Below the pieces are notes generated by a model. That model did no database searches and was not told the DNA's origin. It saw only the letters and a list, made by a program, of their open reading frames with translations. A program made the position numbers and the translations under genes. From JAYVYM01 sp046593925 (GTDB taxonomy: Bacteria > Actinomycetota > Actinomycetes > Mycobacteriales > SCTD01), in assembly GCA_046593925.1 (NCBI GenBank), contig JBKJQN010000058.1, forward strand, positions 1 to 29,421: a stretch of 29,421 nt of DNA, written 5' to 3'. Of this stretch, positions 15,798-24,222 are shown piece by piece (position 1 is the stretch's first letter; the number at the start of each line of letters is the position of its first letter).

Positions 15798-16423
15798 GGG
15801 GTCGCCCGGGGCGACGGGGCGGCGGTCGGCTTCGGCACGGCTGCGGCGGTCGGCTTCGTGGCGGGAGCGGTCGTTGCTGCGGTCGCCTTCGCCCCTGGCG
15901 TGGGCGAAGACCCGGCCGTGGCATCGGCCCGCGGGACGTCCGCTACGGGTGGCTGGGTGGCGGCCGGAGCGGGTGCGGCGGGCACCGGGTCGCCGAGGAC
16001 GACGCCGTCGGGCAGCCGCAGGAAGACCGGCGGGCCACCCGGCACCATGGCCTGGGCCTGGGCCTGGGCGGCCAGGGCAGCCGGCGCCTGCAGCGTGTCC
16101 ACCTCGCCCCTCAGCAACTGCTCGCGGTCCGCCAGCTGCTTGCTCGACACCTGCAAGGCGTGCAGGCGAAACGAGTCCTGGGCCAGCGCGGTGTTGAGAC
16201 CCAGCAGGCCGACCAGGCCGACGGCGAGGATCACCACGACTGCGGCAACGAACGGGGCCCGGGCGACCCGGCGGCGCACCTGCGGGACAAGCCGCAGCGG
16301 GGACGCCGTCCGGGCCGCTGCTCCGGTCCGGCCGGCGGCTCCGGTCCGGCCGGCCGCTCCGGTCCGGCCGGCCGCCCGGGCCAGCGGCCGGGCGGTCGCG
16401 GCCCGGGTGGTCGCGCTGCTCAC
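15794..16423 (-). CDS. ftsL: FtsL-like septum protein with a long Pro/Ala/Thr tail
   Basis: 209 residues. The N-terminal cytoplasmic part (about 1-55) has a repeated GRTGAA unit. One transmembrane helix (about 57-77, APFVAAVVVILAVGLVGLLGL) is followed by a coiled-coil segment (about 82-120, QDSFRLHALQVSSKQLADREQLLRGEVDTLQ written as separate landmarks DSFRLHALQ and LLRGEVDTL). The last 75 residues are low-complexity Ala/Pro/Thr. Topology and position before ftsI identify it as FtsL, which in actinobacteria is poorly conserved. Start GTG 16421-16423 overlaps the second MTRIAA minicistron as GTGA; AGGA lies seven bases upstream. Confidence 0.85.
   Translation of the reverse strand: MSSATTRAATARPLARAAGRTGAAGRTGAAGRTGAAARTASPLRLVPQVRRRVARAPFVAAVVVILAVGLVGLLGLNTALAQDSFRLHALQVSSKQLADREQLLRGEVDTLQAPAALAAQAQAQAMVPGGPPVFLRLPDGVVLGDPVPAAPAPAATQPPVADVPRADATAGSSPTPGAKATAATTAPATKPTAAAVPKPTAAPSPRATP
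16321..16374. repeat. 18-bp tandem repeat in ftsL, three copies
   Basis: Units at 16321-16338, 16339-16356 and 16357-16374; the last two are identical (CTCCGGTCCGGCCGGCCG) and the first differs only near its end. They encode the GRTGAA hexapeptide repeat in the cytoplasmic tail of FtsL and keep the frame. Confidence 0.9.
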
Positions 16424-16440
16424 GCGGCGATCCTGGTCAT
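16420..16440 (-). CDS. Second MTRIAA minicistron (rsmH-ftsL junction)
   Basis: Six codons, MTRIAA, ATG at 16438-16440 and TGA at 16420-16422. The ATG overlaps the stop of the preceding copy (ATGA) and the TGA overlaps the ftsL GTG (GTGA). The internal AGGA is placed seven bases before the ftsL start and can act as its ribosome site. Translation is inferred from layout only. Confidence 0.4.
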   Translation of the reverse strand: MTRIAA

Positions 16441-16457
16441 GCGGCGATCCTGGTCAT
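16424..16457 (-). repeat. Perfect 17-bp tandem duplication at the rsmH-ftsL junction
   Basis: ATGACCAGGATCGCCGC (minus strand) occurs at 16441-16457 and again at 16424-16440 without a mismatch. Each unit contains a start codon, a stop overlap and an AGGA ribosome-site core. Seventeen is not a multiple of three, so the duplication shifts frame and creates two closed six-codon frames. Confidence 0.97.
16437..16457 (-). CDS. First MTRIAA minicistron (rsmH-ftsL junction)
   Basis: Six codons, MTRIAA, ATG at 16455-16457 overlapping the rsmH stop (ATGA) and TGA at 16437-16439 overlapping the next minicistron ATG. Its peptide is the same as that of the next minicistron. It arises from the 17-bp tandem duplication described separately. 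Whether the peptide is made is unknown. Confidence 0.4.
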   Translation of the reverse strand: MTRIAA

Positions 16458-17404
16458 GCGGCCCTGCGGCGCTCGGCGGCGCGCAGGCGTACCGACGCTG
16501 CCCGGGGGTTGGCCTCGACCTCGTCCACCGACGCCTGCTCGGCACCCCGCACCAGCAGGACCAGCTCGGGTGCGCTGCCCTCCGGGACAAACGGCAGGTC
16601 GACCGGCACGTCACTCGTGGCGCGCCGGACCAGCTCGGCCTTCACAACCCTGTCCTCCAGCGATTGGTAGCTCATCACGACAATCCGTCCACCCACGGCT
16701 AGAGCATCGACGGCGTTCGGGATCGCGCGGCGCAACACGCCGAGCTCGTCGTTCACTTCAATGCGCAAGGCCTGGAACGTGCGCTTGGCGGGGTGCCCGC
16801 CGGTCCGGCGCGTGGCGGCTGGGATCGCGGCGCGCACCAGCTCCGCGAGCCGGGCGGTCCCCTCGAACGGCGCCCCGGCCCGCTCGCGGACGATCGCGTC
16901 GGCGATCCGCGACGCGAACCGCTCCTCGCCGTACTCCCGCAGGACCCGCGCGAGGCTGCGCCCGTCGTAGCCGTTGACGACGTCGGCCGCGGTCGCGCCG
17001 CGGGTCGGGTCCATCCGCATGTCCAGCGGGGCGTCCTGGCTGTACGCGAACCCGCGGGCCGGCTGGTCGAGCTGCAGCGAACTGACGCCCAGGTCGAACA
17101 GGACGCCCTGCACGAGAGGGACCCCGAGCTCGGCGAGCACGTCGGGCAACTCGTCGTACACCGCGTGCACCAACGTGACCCGGCCCCCGTACGACGCCAG
17201 CCGGGTCGTGCTGCGCCGCAACGCGTCCGGATCGCGGTCCAGACCCACGAGCCGGGCGCCGGTCCGGGCCAGCAGCGCCTCGGCGTGGCCGCCCAACCCG
17301 AGGGTGCAGTCGACGACGACGGCGCCGGGGGCGGCCAGTGCGGGGGCCAGCAGCGCCAGGCAGCGTTCCAGCAGGACCGGCACGTGCGCGGGCGGCGGGC
17401 TCAC
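16454..17404 (-). CDS. rsmH: 16S rRNA (cytosine-1402-N4)-methyltransferase RsmH (MraW)
   Basis: 316 residues. It N4-methylates C1402 in the 16S rRNA decoding centre using SAM. Landmarks are HVPVLLERCLALL, the SAM motif VVDCTLGLGGHAEALL, GLDRDPDAL, LFDLGVSSLQLDQPARGFAYSQDAPLDMRMD (given as FDLGVSSLQLD and PLDMRMD), GGHPAKRTFQALRIEVNDEL and SYQSLEDRVVK. Start GTG 17402-17404 gives MSPPPAHVPVL, the normal family N-terminus. It begins seven bases after the small membrane protein and its stop overlaps the first MTRIAA minicistron. Confidence 0.97.
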   Translation of the reverse strand: MSPPPAHVPVLLERCLALLAPALAAPGAVVVDCTLGLGGHAEALLARTGARLVGLDRDPDALRRSTTRLASYGGRVTLVHAVYDELPDVLAELGVPLVQGVLFDLGVSSLQLDQPARGFAYSQDAPLDMRMDPTRGATAADVVNGYDGRSLARVLREYGEERFASRIADAIVRERAGAPFEGTARLAELVRAAIPAATRRTGGHPAKRTFQALRIEVNDELGVLRRAIPNAVDALAVGGRIVVMSYQSLEDRVVKAELVRRATSDVPVDLPFVPEGSAPELVLLVRGAEQASVDEVEANPRAASVRLRAAERRRAA

Positions 17405-17411
17405 CGGCCGC

Positions 17412-17654
17412 TCAGCCCAGTAGCAGGGCGGTGGAGGCGAGCAGCGCTACCAGGCCGATGACGACCAGGACCATGCCGAGCAGCAGGGCGCTCTCCCGGA
17501 GCTCCTTACCGAGCTCCGCCCCGAGCTCCGCGCCGACCTTGGTGCCCAGGTCCGACGCCAGTTCGGTGGCGCGGGCGCCCAGGTCCGGGCTGCGGACACC
17601 CGGGGCCGCGGCGCCGTCCATGCCCGTGACTGTGCCTGTGCCGGTGCTGTCCAT
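17412..17654 (-). CDS. Small membrane protein with a glycine-zipper segment, unknown function
   Basis: 80 residues. A polar Gly/Thr/Asp N-terminus precedes an amphipathic helix with Gly at every fourth position (GTKVGAELGAELGKEL, about residues 37-52), then a single transmembrane helix at the C-terminus (LLLGMVLVVIGLVALLAS, about 58-79). I do not recognise the family. It lies in the mraZ operon, 217 bases after mraZ and seven bases before rsmH, so cotranscription with rsmH is likely. Start ATG 17652-17654 has AGGG five bases upstream; an internal ATG at codon 12 is possible. The spacing, a plausible ribosome site and clear membrane segment argue it is real. Confidence 0.65.
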   Translation of the reverse strand: MDSTGTGTVTGMDGAAAPGVRSPDLGARATELASDLGTKVGAELGAELGKELRESALLLGMVLVVIGLVALLASTALLLG

Positions 17655-17871
17655 CTCGACCCTGCTCTCGCTCGGCTCGTGCGTGCCCCGGCTCGCGGAC
17701 CGGGTCTGCCTCGTGCGGCCAGGTCCCCGCCCGCTCCGCCGCCTGGCACCGGGGAAGGTGCGCCAGGAGGTGGAGCGGTCGGAGACCTCGTCCCGCGAGG
17801 CCCTGCTGCGACACGGATATGGACAGACATGGAGGTGAAGGCGCGCTCATGGGTCGGAACGAGGTCCGGGC
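17655..17871. other. 217-base gap between mraZ and the small membrane protein
   Basis: Open frames here have no family features. I see no convincing promoter or terminator. In other genomes mraZ and rsmH are usually close together, so the gap is longer than expected and may hold an unrecognised promoter or leader for the rsmH operon. Confidence 0.4.
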
Positions 17872-18303
17872 TCAGCGCAGGACGCCGGACACCTCCTCGA
17901 CCAGGTCGGCAAAGGCCTGCTCGTGCTCGGCCTCGTAGGCCGCCCAGGCGGTGGCGTCCCAGATCTCCAGACGGGTGTTCGCGCCGACGACCACGCAGTC
18001 TCGGTCGAGCCCGGCGTACGCCCTGAGCGTCGCGGGCACCGTGACGCGGCCCTGGCGGTCCGGGGTCTCGTCGGAGGCACCGCCGAAGAACTGACGCTCG
18101 TAGTCACGACCGGACCTCGCCGAACGCGGCGGGTCCCGCAGCGGCCTGGCCTGAGCCTCGAAGCCGGCCTTGGTGAAGACGGCGACACAACGTTCCTGAC
18201 CTTTGGTGAGTACCACTCCGTCTGCCACCTCCTCGCGGTACTTGGCCGGCAGGAAGAGCCGGCCCTTCTCGTCCAGACGCGGGGAGTGGGTGCCGAGGAA
18301 CAC
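17872..18303 (-). CDS. mraZ: Transcriptional regulator MraZ
   Basis: 143 residues, the standard length, with two SpoVT-AbrB-like domains, each with its own motif: THSPRLDEKGRLFLPAKYRE at residues 5-24 and DETPDRQGRVTVPATLRAYAGL near residue 85. MraZ oligomers bind TGGGN-type repeats before their own gene and repress the dcw operon. Start GTG 18301-18303 (MFLGTHSPRLD) has a strong GGAGGAGG four bases upstream; the frame extends upstream to 18516, but that would cross the promoter and operator. First gene of the dcw cluster. Confidence 0.95.
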   Translation of the reverse strand: MFLGTHSPRLDEKGRLFLPAKYREEVADGVVLTKGQERCVAVFTKAGFEAQARPLRDPPRSARSGRDYERQFFGGASDETPDRQGRVTVPATLRAYAGLDRDCVVVGANTRLEIWDATAWAAYEAEHEQAFADLVEEVSGVLR

Positions 18304-18325
18304 GCCCCCTCCTCCACGCAGGAGC

Positions 18326-18370
18326 ACCCAACGTCCTCCAAGATGCCCCACGATACTCCACATCGCCCCA
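18326..18370 (-). promoter_or_regulatory. MraZ operator: five TGGRK boxes at exact 10-bp spacing
   Basis: On the minus strand, TGGGG (18366-18370), TGGAG (18356-18360), TGGGG (18346-18350), TGGAG (18336-18340) and TGGGT (18326-18330) each start exactly ten bases apart with five-base spacers. This is the known MraZ box arrangement (TGGGN with 5-nt spacers). The array covers the candidate promoter spacer and the start site, which fits autorepression. Confidence 0.88.
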
Positions 18371-18377
18371 CCGTCAA
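18350..18377 (-). promoter_or_regulatory. Candidate sigma70-type promoter of mraZ and the dcw operon
   Basis: TTGACG (18372-18377) and TATCGT (18350-18355) are separated by 16 bases on the minus strand. TTGACG matches five of six -35 bases and TATCGT fits TANNNT. The start site would lie near 18343, about 40 bases before the mraZ GTG and inside the operator. Confidence 0.65.
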
Positions 18378-18528
18378 CGACGTAAGTCGCCGTCCGGTCC
18401 GGGTCGGGGAACGGTGAGCTGGCGGGCCGGGTGTTGCCGGGAGCGTGCCAGCAGGGCGCCTCGATGAGAGACTCCGACACACCCTTGCGACAGCCGGCGC
18501 AGGCGCGCAGCAGCACAGGAGGACCGTC

Positions 18529-19514
<986 letters not shown>

Positions 19515-19518
<4 letters not shown>

Positions 19519-20864
19519 ACGACCTGCGTGCCGCGCTCTCCGGGCTCACCACCCGGGGCCGCTGCCTGCTCTCGGCGGGCACCGCCCTGGCGATCTGCGC
19601 GCTGCTGCTCGGTCAGCGCGACCTGCTCCGGGCCGCGGTGTTCCTGCTCGCGCTCCCGGTCGCCGCCGTCGCCGTCGTCGCGCGCACCCGCTACCGGCTG
19701 GCCTGCACCCGGAGCCTCTCGCCGGGCCGCATCGAGGTCGGTCGGACCACAGATGTGCGGCTGCGCCTGGACAATGTGAGTCGGCTGCCCAGCGGCGTGC
19801 TGCGGATGGAGGACGCCCTGCCGTACGCCCTGGGCAGCCGTCCGCGCTTCGTGCTCGACCGGGTCGAGCCGAAGGGGGTCCGCGACGTGACGTACGCCGT
19901 CGGCTCCGCCGTCCGTGGGCGCTTCCAGGTCGGTCCGCTTGCCGTCCGGATGGCCGACCCGTTCGGGCTGTGCGAGCTTGCGCGGTCCTTCGCCAGCAGC
20001 GACGAGCTCGTCGTCACACCCGTCGTCGTCCCGCTGCCCCCGGTGGCGCTCGGCGGTGACTGGGCGGGGGGCGGCGAGACCGCCAGCCGCGCGACCGCAT
20101 CGTCGGGGACCGACGACGTCAGCACCCGGGAGTACCGCCACGGCGACGACCTGCGCAAGGTGCACTGGCGCTCGACCGCCCGGGTCGGCGAGCTGATGGT
20201 GCGCCGCGAGGAGCAGCCGTACCAGAGCCGGGCCACCCTGCTGCTCGACACCCGCGACCGGGCGCATCGAGGCGACGCCCCCGACTCGTCCTTCGAGTGG
20301 GCCGTCAGCGCCGTTGCCAGCATCGGAGTCTCGCTGCTGCGGGCGGGCTTCTCCGTGACGCTGGTCACCGACGACGACGCCGCGCTCGTCCCGCCCGGCG
20401 TACCGATGTCGGAGGGCCTGCTGCTCGACCTGCTCGCCGCCGTCGAGCTGGGCGGCGGCCGGGACCTCGAGCCTGCCGTCCAGCGGCTGCGACGGGGCGT
20501 CGACGGCGTGCTTGTCGCCGTGCTGGGGTCGTGCGACCCGAGCGTCGCCGAGCGGGTGGCCCGGCTGCGCTCGGGCTCGACCGGCTGCTCGGCGGTGCTG
20601 CTCGACACGGCGACCTGGGCTGCCGCCGGAGCGCCACGACGGGCTACAGGTGACGGCACCGCCGATGCCGGCGTGACCCTGCTGGGCAGTGGCTGGCGGG
20701 TGCTGCGCGCCGGACAGGGCACCGCCCTGGCAGCGCTGTGGAACGGCGCCGGCGGGCGCGGCTCGGCTCCCCCGGCCGGCGGCACGCCGGTCACCGAGCG
20801 TGCCGACGACCTGCTGTCCGCGCCCGGGCGGTCAACCGCCCCGGTCACCGCAGTGTCGGCATGA
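19515..20864 (+). CDS. DUF58 domain protein
   Basis: 449 residues. Two hydrophobic helices near the N-terminus (about 20-33 and 38-58) are followed by a beta-rich segment and the DUF58 hallmark STREYRHGDDLRKVHWRSTARVGELMVREE (landmarks REYRHGDDLRKVHWRSTAR, about 207-225), then a VWA-like region (TLLLDTRDR). The family is a regular partner of MoxR and transglutaminase genes; its biochemical role is not established. Start GTG 19515 overlaps the moxR stop as GTGA. The end overlaps the transglutaminase gene as ATGA inside a short tandem duplication. Confidence 0.9.
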
Positions 20865-20888
20865 GCAACGGCAGTGTCGGCATGAGCA
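20850..20888 (+). repeat. Tandem duplication at the DUF58-transglutaminase junction
   Basis: GCAGTGTCGGCATGAGCA occurs at 20850-20867 and 20871-20888, period 21 bases. The first copy carries the DUF58 stop and the first ATG (ATGA); the second supplies an in-frame second ATG (20882), so the transglutaminase has two starts seven codons apart. Confidence 0.95.
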
Positions 20889-23314
20889 TCCGCGACCGGC
20901 TGTCCGTCGCCTCTGCGGTCGCGGTGCTGCTCGCCGCCTCGGCGCTCGAGCCGGTCTTCGACGCCTTGACCTGGGTGCCGCGGACGGTCGGTGCGGTCCT
21001 GGTGGTCGCACTCGCGGCGGCCCTGGCCCGCCGGCTGCGGCTGCCCCGGGTCCTGCAGCCCGCGCTAACGACGGCGGCGCTGGCGGCGTACCTCGTCGTG
21101 GTGTTCGCGGCGTCGTCGCTGCACCACGTCATGCTTCCCGGCGCAGCCACCCTGGCGGCGTTCCGCAGCCTCCTCGACGCGGCGGGCACCGACCTGTCGC
21201 AGTACGGGCCACCGGCGCCGCCCACGCCGGGCCTGGTGCTGCTCGTCGTGGGCGGCGTCGGAATGGTCGCCGTCGCCGTGGACGCCATCGCGAGCCTGCT
21301 GCACCGCCCCGCGGCCGCCGGCCTGCCACTGCTCGCGCTGTTCGCGGTGCCGTCGGCGGTGCTGCCCGGCGGCCTGGGCTGGCTGCCGTTCGTCCTCGGT
21401 GCAGCCGGCTGGCTCACGCTGCTGCTCGTCGAGGGCCGCGACCGGGAGGTCCGCTGGGGCACTCCGCTGCAACTGGGCGGCGGCGACCCGGCCGGCCTGG
21501 GCAGGGTCGGCCGCCGGATCGGCGGGGCCGCGCTCGGCGTCGCCGTGCTCGTACCCGCGCTGATCCCCGGCCTCGATGCGCGGCTGCTCAGCGGCGGCGA
21601 GGGCGGCTCCGGCGCCGGCAACGGCTCTCGCAGCATCACGACGTACAACCCGATCACCCGGCTGCGCGGCGAGCTCAACCAGCTCGAGCCGGTCCCGGTG
21701 CTGCGGTACACGACCGACGACCCGGAGCCGGACTACCTGCGGATGACGACACTCGGCGTCTACGACGGCGGCGGCTGGCGGCAGGAGGTGTTGCGCGGCA
21801 ACCTGCGGGACAACGGCGTGGGCAGCCCGGTGCCCACCCCCGTCGGCCGGTCCAGCGCCGCCCGTACCCGCCAGGTCACCGCCTCGGTCACCGTCGACAC
21901 CCTCGACGCGCCCTGGCTGCCGGCCCCCGCGACCCCCAGGATCGTCGATGTCGCGGGCCCGTGGATGTGGGATCCGGGCAGCGAGAGCGTGTTCGCCACC
22001 CGCTCCAACACCGCCACCGTCGGCAGGTACACCGTCCGCGCCTCCCGGGTGCTGCCGGACCCGGCGCTGCTGACGTCCGGGGCGTCCGCGGTGCCCGGCG
22101 TGATCGCCCCGTACGACACGCCCGTGCAAGCCACCGACAAGACGAAGGCGCTCACCTCGCAGATCACCCGGGGGCAGACCACCGACTACGGCCGGGCGAG
22201 CGCGCTGCAGGCCTTTTTTCGGAGTCCCGCCAACAACTTCAGCTACACCACAGACACCACGACCGGCGGGTCCCCCGACGCTCTGCAGGACTTCCTGACC
22301 CAGCGCAAGGGCTTCTGCGAGCAGTACGCCTCCGCGATGGCCGCGATGCTGCGGCTGGCCGGCGTGCCCTCACGGGTGGCCGTCGGGTTCACCCCGGGCA
22401 CCCGGCAGGACGACGGCAGCTACCTGGTGACGACCAAACAGGCGCACGCCTGGCCGGAGGCGTGGTTCGAGGGCGCCGGCTGGGTGCGCTTCGAACCGAC
22501 CCCGTCACGTGGCGGTATCACGCCGCCGGCGTACGGGACCCTCACGGTGCCCGGGCAGCAGCAGCAGCCGAACGTCGGCCCGTCAACCGCCGCGCAGGAC
22601 GGTGCCGTGGACCCGAACGAGACGCCGGCCGAGCGGGCGGCCCGCCTGCGGGGCGAGCGTGGCGCGCGCGCCGGGTCGGGCGCCCCCGCTGCGGTGGCGG
22701 CTCGGCGCACCGGAGCCGGGGGCGGGCCGCCGTGGCTCCCGATCGGCCTCGGCGTCGGCCTGCTGGCCTCGGCCGCACCGTCGCTGCTGCACGCCGCCCG
22801 GCGACGTCGGCGGTGGAACCAGCCCGGTGCGACCGTCGCGTGGGCGCAGCTGCGCGACGACGCGACGGACACCGGGCACGACTGGCGGCCGGCCGAGAGC
22901 CCCCGCAGCGCGGGGGTCAGGCTGGTCACTGAGACCGGCCTGACCGGTGCCGCCGCCGACGCGGTCGGACGCCTCACGACGGCCGTCGAACGGGCCAGGT
23001 ATGCCCCCGCCGGCAGCGGTGACGCGGCCGGTGCGCCGGCCGGTGCACTGCGCGCCGACAGCCGCGAGGTCGGCCGCGCCCTGCGCCGCGGTGCTGCCCC
23101 CCGTCAGCGGGCCCGCGCGCTGCTGCTCCCGCCGTCGACGCTGCGCTGGGCGAGCTCACGGGCCGGCAGCCGTACCGCCGATCTGCTGGACGCGGTGGAT
23201 TCGCTGGTCAGCCTCGTCGGCCGCCGGCTGCGTAGGCGCCCGGCCTCGCCCTTGGCCTGGCCCGGCGGTTCGGAGCCCGCCATGTCGTCCCCCGTGGGTA
23301 CCGTTCAGGGGTGA
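20861..23314 (+). CDS. TgpA-like membrane transglutaminase
   Basis: 817 residues (810 from the second ATG at 20882). The N-terminal third has about six transmembrane helices, then an extracytoplasmic transglutaminase-like domain with Cys486 in RKGFCEQYASAMAAMLRLAGVPSR and His529 in TTKQAHAWPEAWF, followed by GWVRFEPTPSRG, where the third triad position is usually Asp and is Glu here. A final helix (about 626-642) leads to a DUF4129-like cytoplasmic tail. The fold resembles the essential TgpA of Pseudomonas; substrate is unknown, probably in the envelope. Its stop overlaps the first ABC ATPase as GTGA. Confidence 0.92.
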   Translation: MSNGSVGMSIRDRLSVASAVAVLLAASALEPVFDALTWVPRTVGAVLVVALAAALARRLRLPRVLQPALTTAALAAYLVVVFAASSLHHVMLPGAATLAAFRSLLDAAGTDLSQYGPPAPPTPGLVLLVVGGVGMVAVAVDAIASLLHRPAAAGLPLLALFAVPSAVLPGGLGWLPFVLGAAGWLTLLLVEGRDREVRWGTPLQLGGGDPAGLGRVGRRIGGAALGVAVLVPALIPGLDARLLSGGEGGSGAGNGSRSITTYNPITRLRGELNQLEPVPVLRYTTDDPEPDYLRMTTLGVYDGGGWRQEVLRGNLRDNGVGSPVPTPVGRSSAARTRQVTASVTVDTLDAPWLPAPATPRIVDVAGPWMWDPGSESVFATRSNTATVGRYTVRASRVLPDPALLTSGASAVPGVIAPYDTPVQATDKTKALTSQITRGQTTDYGRASALQAFFRSPANNFSYTTDTTTGGSPDALQDFLTQRKGFCEQYASAMAAMLRLAGVPSRVAVGFTPGTRQDDGSYLVTTKQAHAWPEAWFEGAGWVRFEPTPSRGGITPPAYGTLTVPGQQQQPNVGPSTAAQDGAVDPNETPAERAARLRGERGARAGSGAPAAVAARRTGAGGGPPWLPIGLGVGLLASAAPSLLHAARRRRRWNQPGATVAWAQLRDDATDTGHDWRPAESPRSAGVRLVTETGLTGAAADAVGRLTTAVERARYAPAGSGDAAGAPAGALRADSREVGRALRRGAAPRQRARALLLPPSTLRWASSRAGSRTADLLDAVDSLVSLVGRRLRRRPASPLAWPGGSEPAMSSPVGTVQG

Positions 23315-24222
23315 TCTCGACCCGGGCGCTGACCAAGCGGTACGGCCCGGTGACCGCGTTGGAGGACCTCAGCGTCGACGTGGCGCCAGGCGTGGTGGGC
23401 CTGGTGGGGAGCAACGGAGCGGGCAAGTCCACGCTGATCAAGATCCTGCTCGGGCTGCTACCACCGACGTCCGGCTCGGTCCGGGTCCTCGACCTGGACG
23501 CGGCGACCGACGGGGAGGCGATCCGCGCGCGGGTCGGTTACATGCCCGAGCACGACTGCCTGCCGGCCGACGTGTCGGCCACCGAGTTCGTCGTGCACAT
23601 GGCCCGGATGTCCGGGCTGCCTGCGACGGCCGCGCGGGAGCGCACCGCGGACGTGCTGCGGCACGCCGGCCTGTACGAGGAGCGCTACCGGCTGATCGGC
23701 GGCTACTCGACCGGCATGCGGCAGCGGGTCAAGCTCGCGCAGGCCCTGGTCCACGACCCGGCGCTGGTGCTGCTGGACGAGCCGACCAACGGCCTGGACC
23801 CGGCCGGCCGCGACGAGATGCTCGCCCTGGTCCGCCGGATCGGCACGGACTTCGGGATCTCGGTGCTGGTCACCTCGCACCTGCTCGGTGAGCTCGAGCG
23901 GGTGTGCGACGCGGTGGTGGTCCTGGACGGCGGCCGGCTGCTGCGCTCGTCGTCCACCGCCGACGCCACGGCCCAGCGCGGGGTACTGGCGGTGGAGGTC
24001 GACGCGGACCCCGCCGAGCTGGCCGCGGCGCTGCGCGCGGCGGGCCTGTCCGTCGGCGGCGACCGGATGCTGGAGATCGCGCTGGTCGACGAGTCGACGT
24101 ACGACATCGTGCGCGACACGGTCGCGCGCCTCGGCCTGGGGCTGCTGCGGATGGAGCGCCGCCGGCACTCGATCTCCGAGCTGTTCCGGCCGGCCGAACA
24201 GGAGCCCGGTGTCCACGCCTGA
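23311..24222 (+). CDS. ABC transporter ATP-binding protein (first pair)
   Basis: 303 residues. Walker A GSNGAGKSTLIKIL, Q-loop region VGYMPEHDCL, signature YSTGMRQRVKLAQALV, Walker B LVLLDEPTNGLDP and H-loop VTSH are all intact. It belongs to the ABC-2/DrrA-NatA type, normally an exporter or regulator of membrane complexes. Residues about 215-295 form a small C-terminal domain. Start GTG 23311 overlaps the transglutaminase stop by four bases, joining the ABC genes to the MoxR-DUF58-transglutaminase set. Substrate cannot be inferred. Confidence 0.93.
   Translation: MISTRALTKRYGPVTALEDLSVDVAPGVVGLVGSNGAGKSTLIKILLGLLPPTSGSVRVLDLDAATDGEAIRARVGYMPEHDCLPADVSATEFVVHMARMSGLPATAARERTADVLRHAGLYEERYRLIGGYSTGMRQRVKLAQALVHDPALVLLDEPTNGLDPAGRDEMLALVRRIGTDFGISVLVTSHLLGELERVCDAVVVLDGGRLLRSSSTADATAQRGVLAVEVDADPAELAAALRAAGLSVGGDRMLEIALVDESTYDIVRDTVARLGLGLLRMERRRHSISELFRPAEQEPGVHA

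Noticed and set aside
18304..18516. An MraZ start about 70 residues further upstream
   Set aside because: It would place the promoter, operator and GGAGGAGG ribosome site inside the coding region, and MraZ is normally about 143 residues.
20689..22932. A 747-codon plus-strand frame overlapping the transglutaminase
   Set aside because: It is rich in Arg, Gly and Ala with no motif, as expected for a shadow frame in very GC-rich DNA; the overlapping frame has clear transglutaminase catalytic residues.
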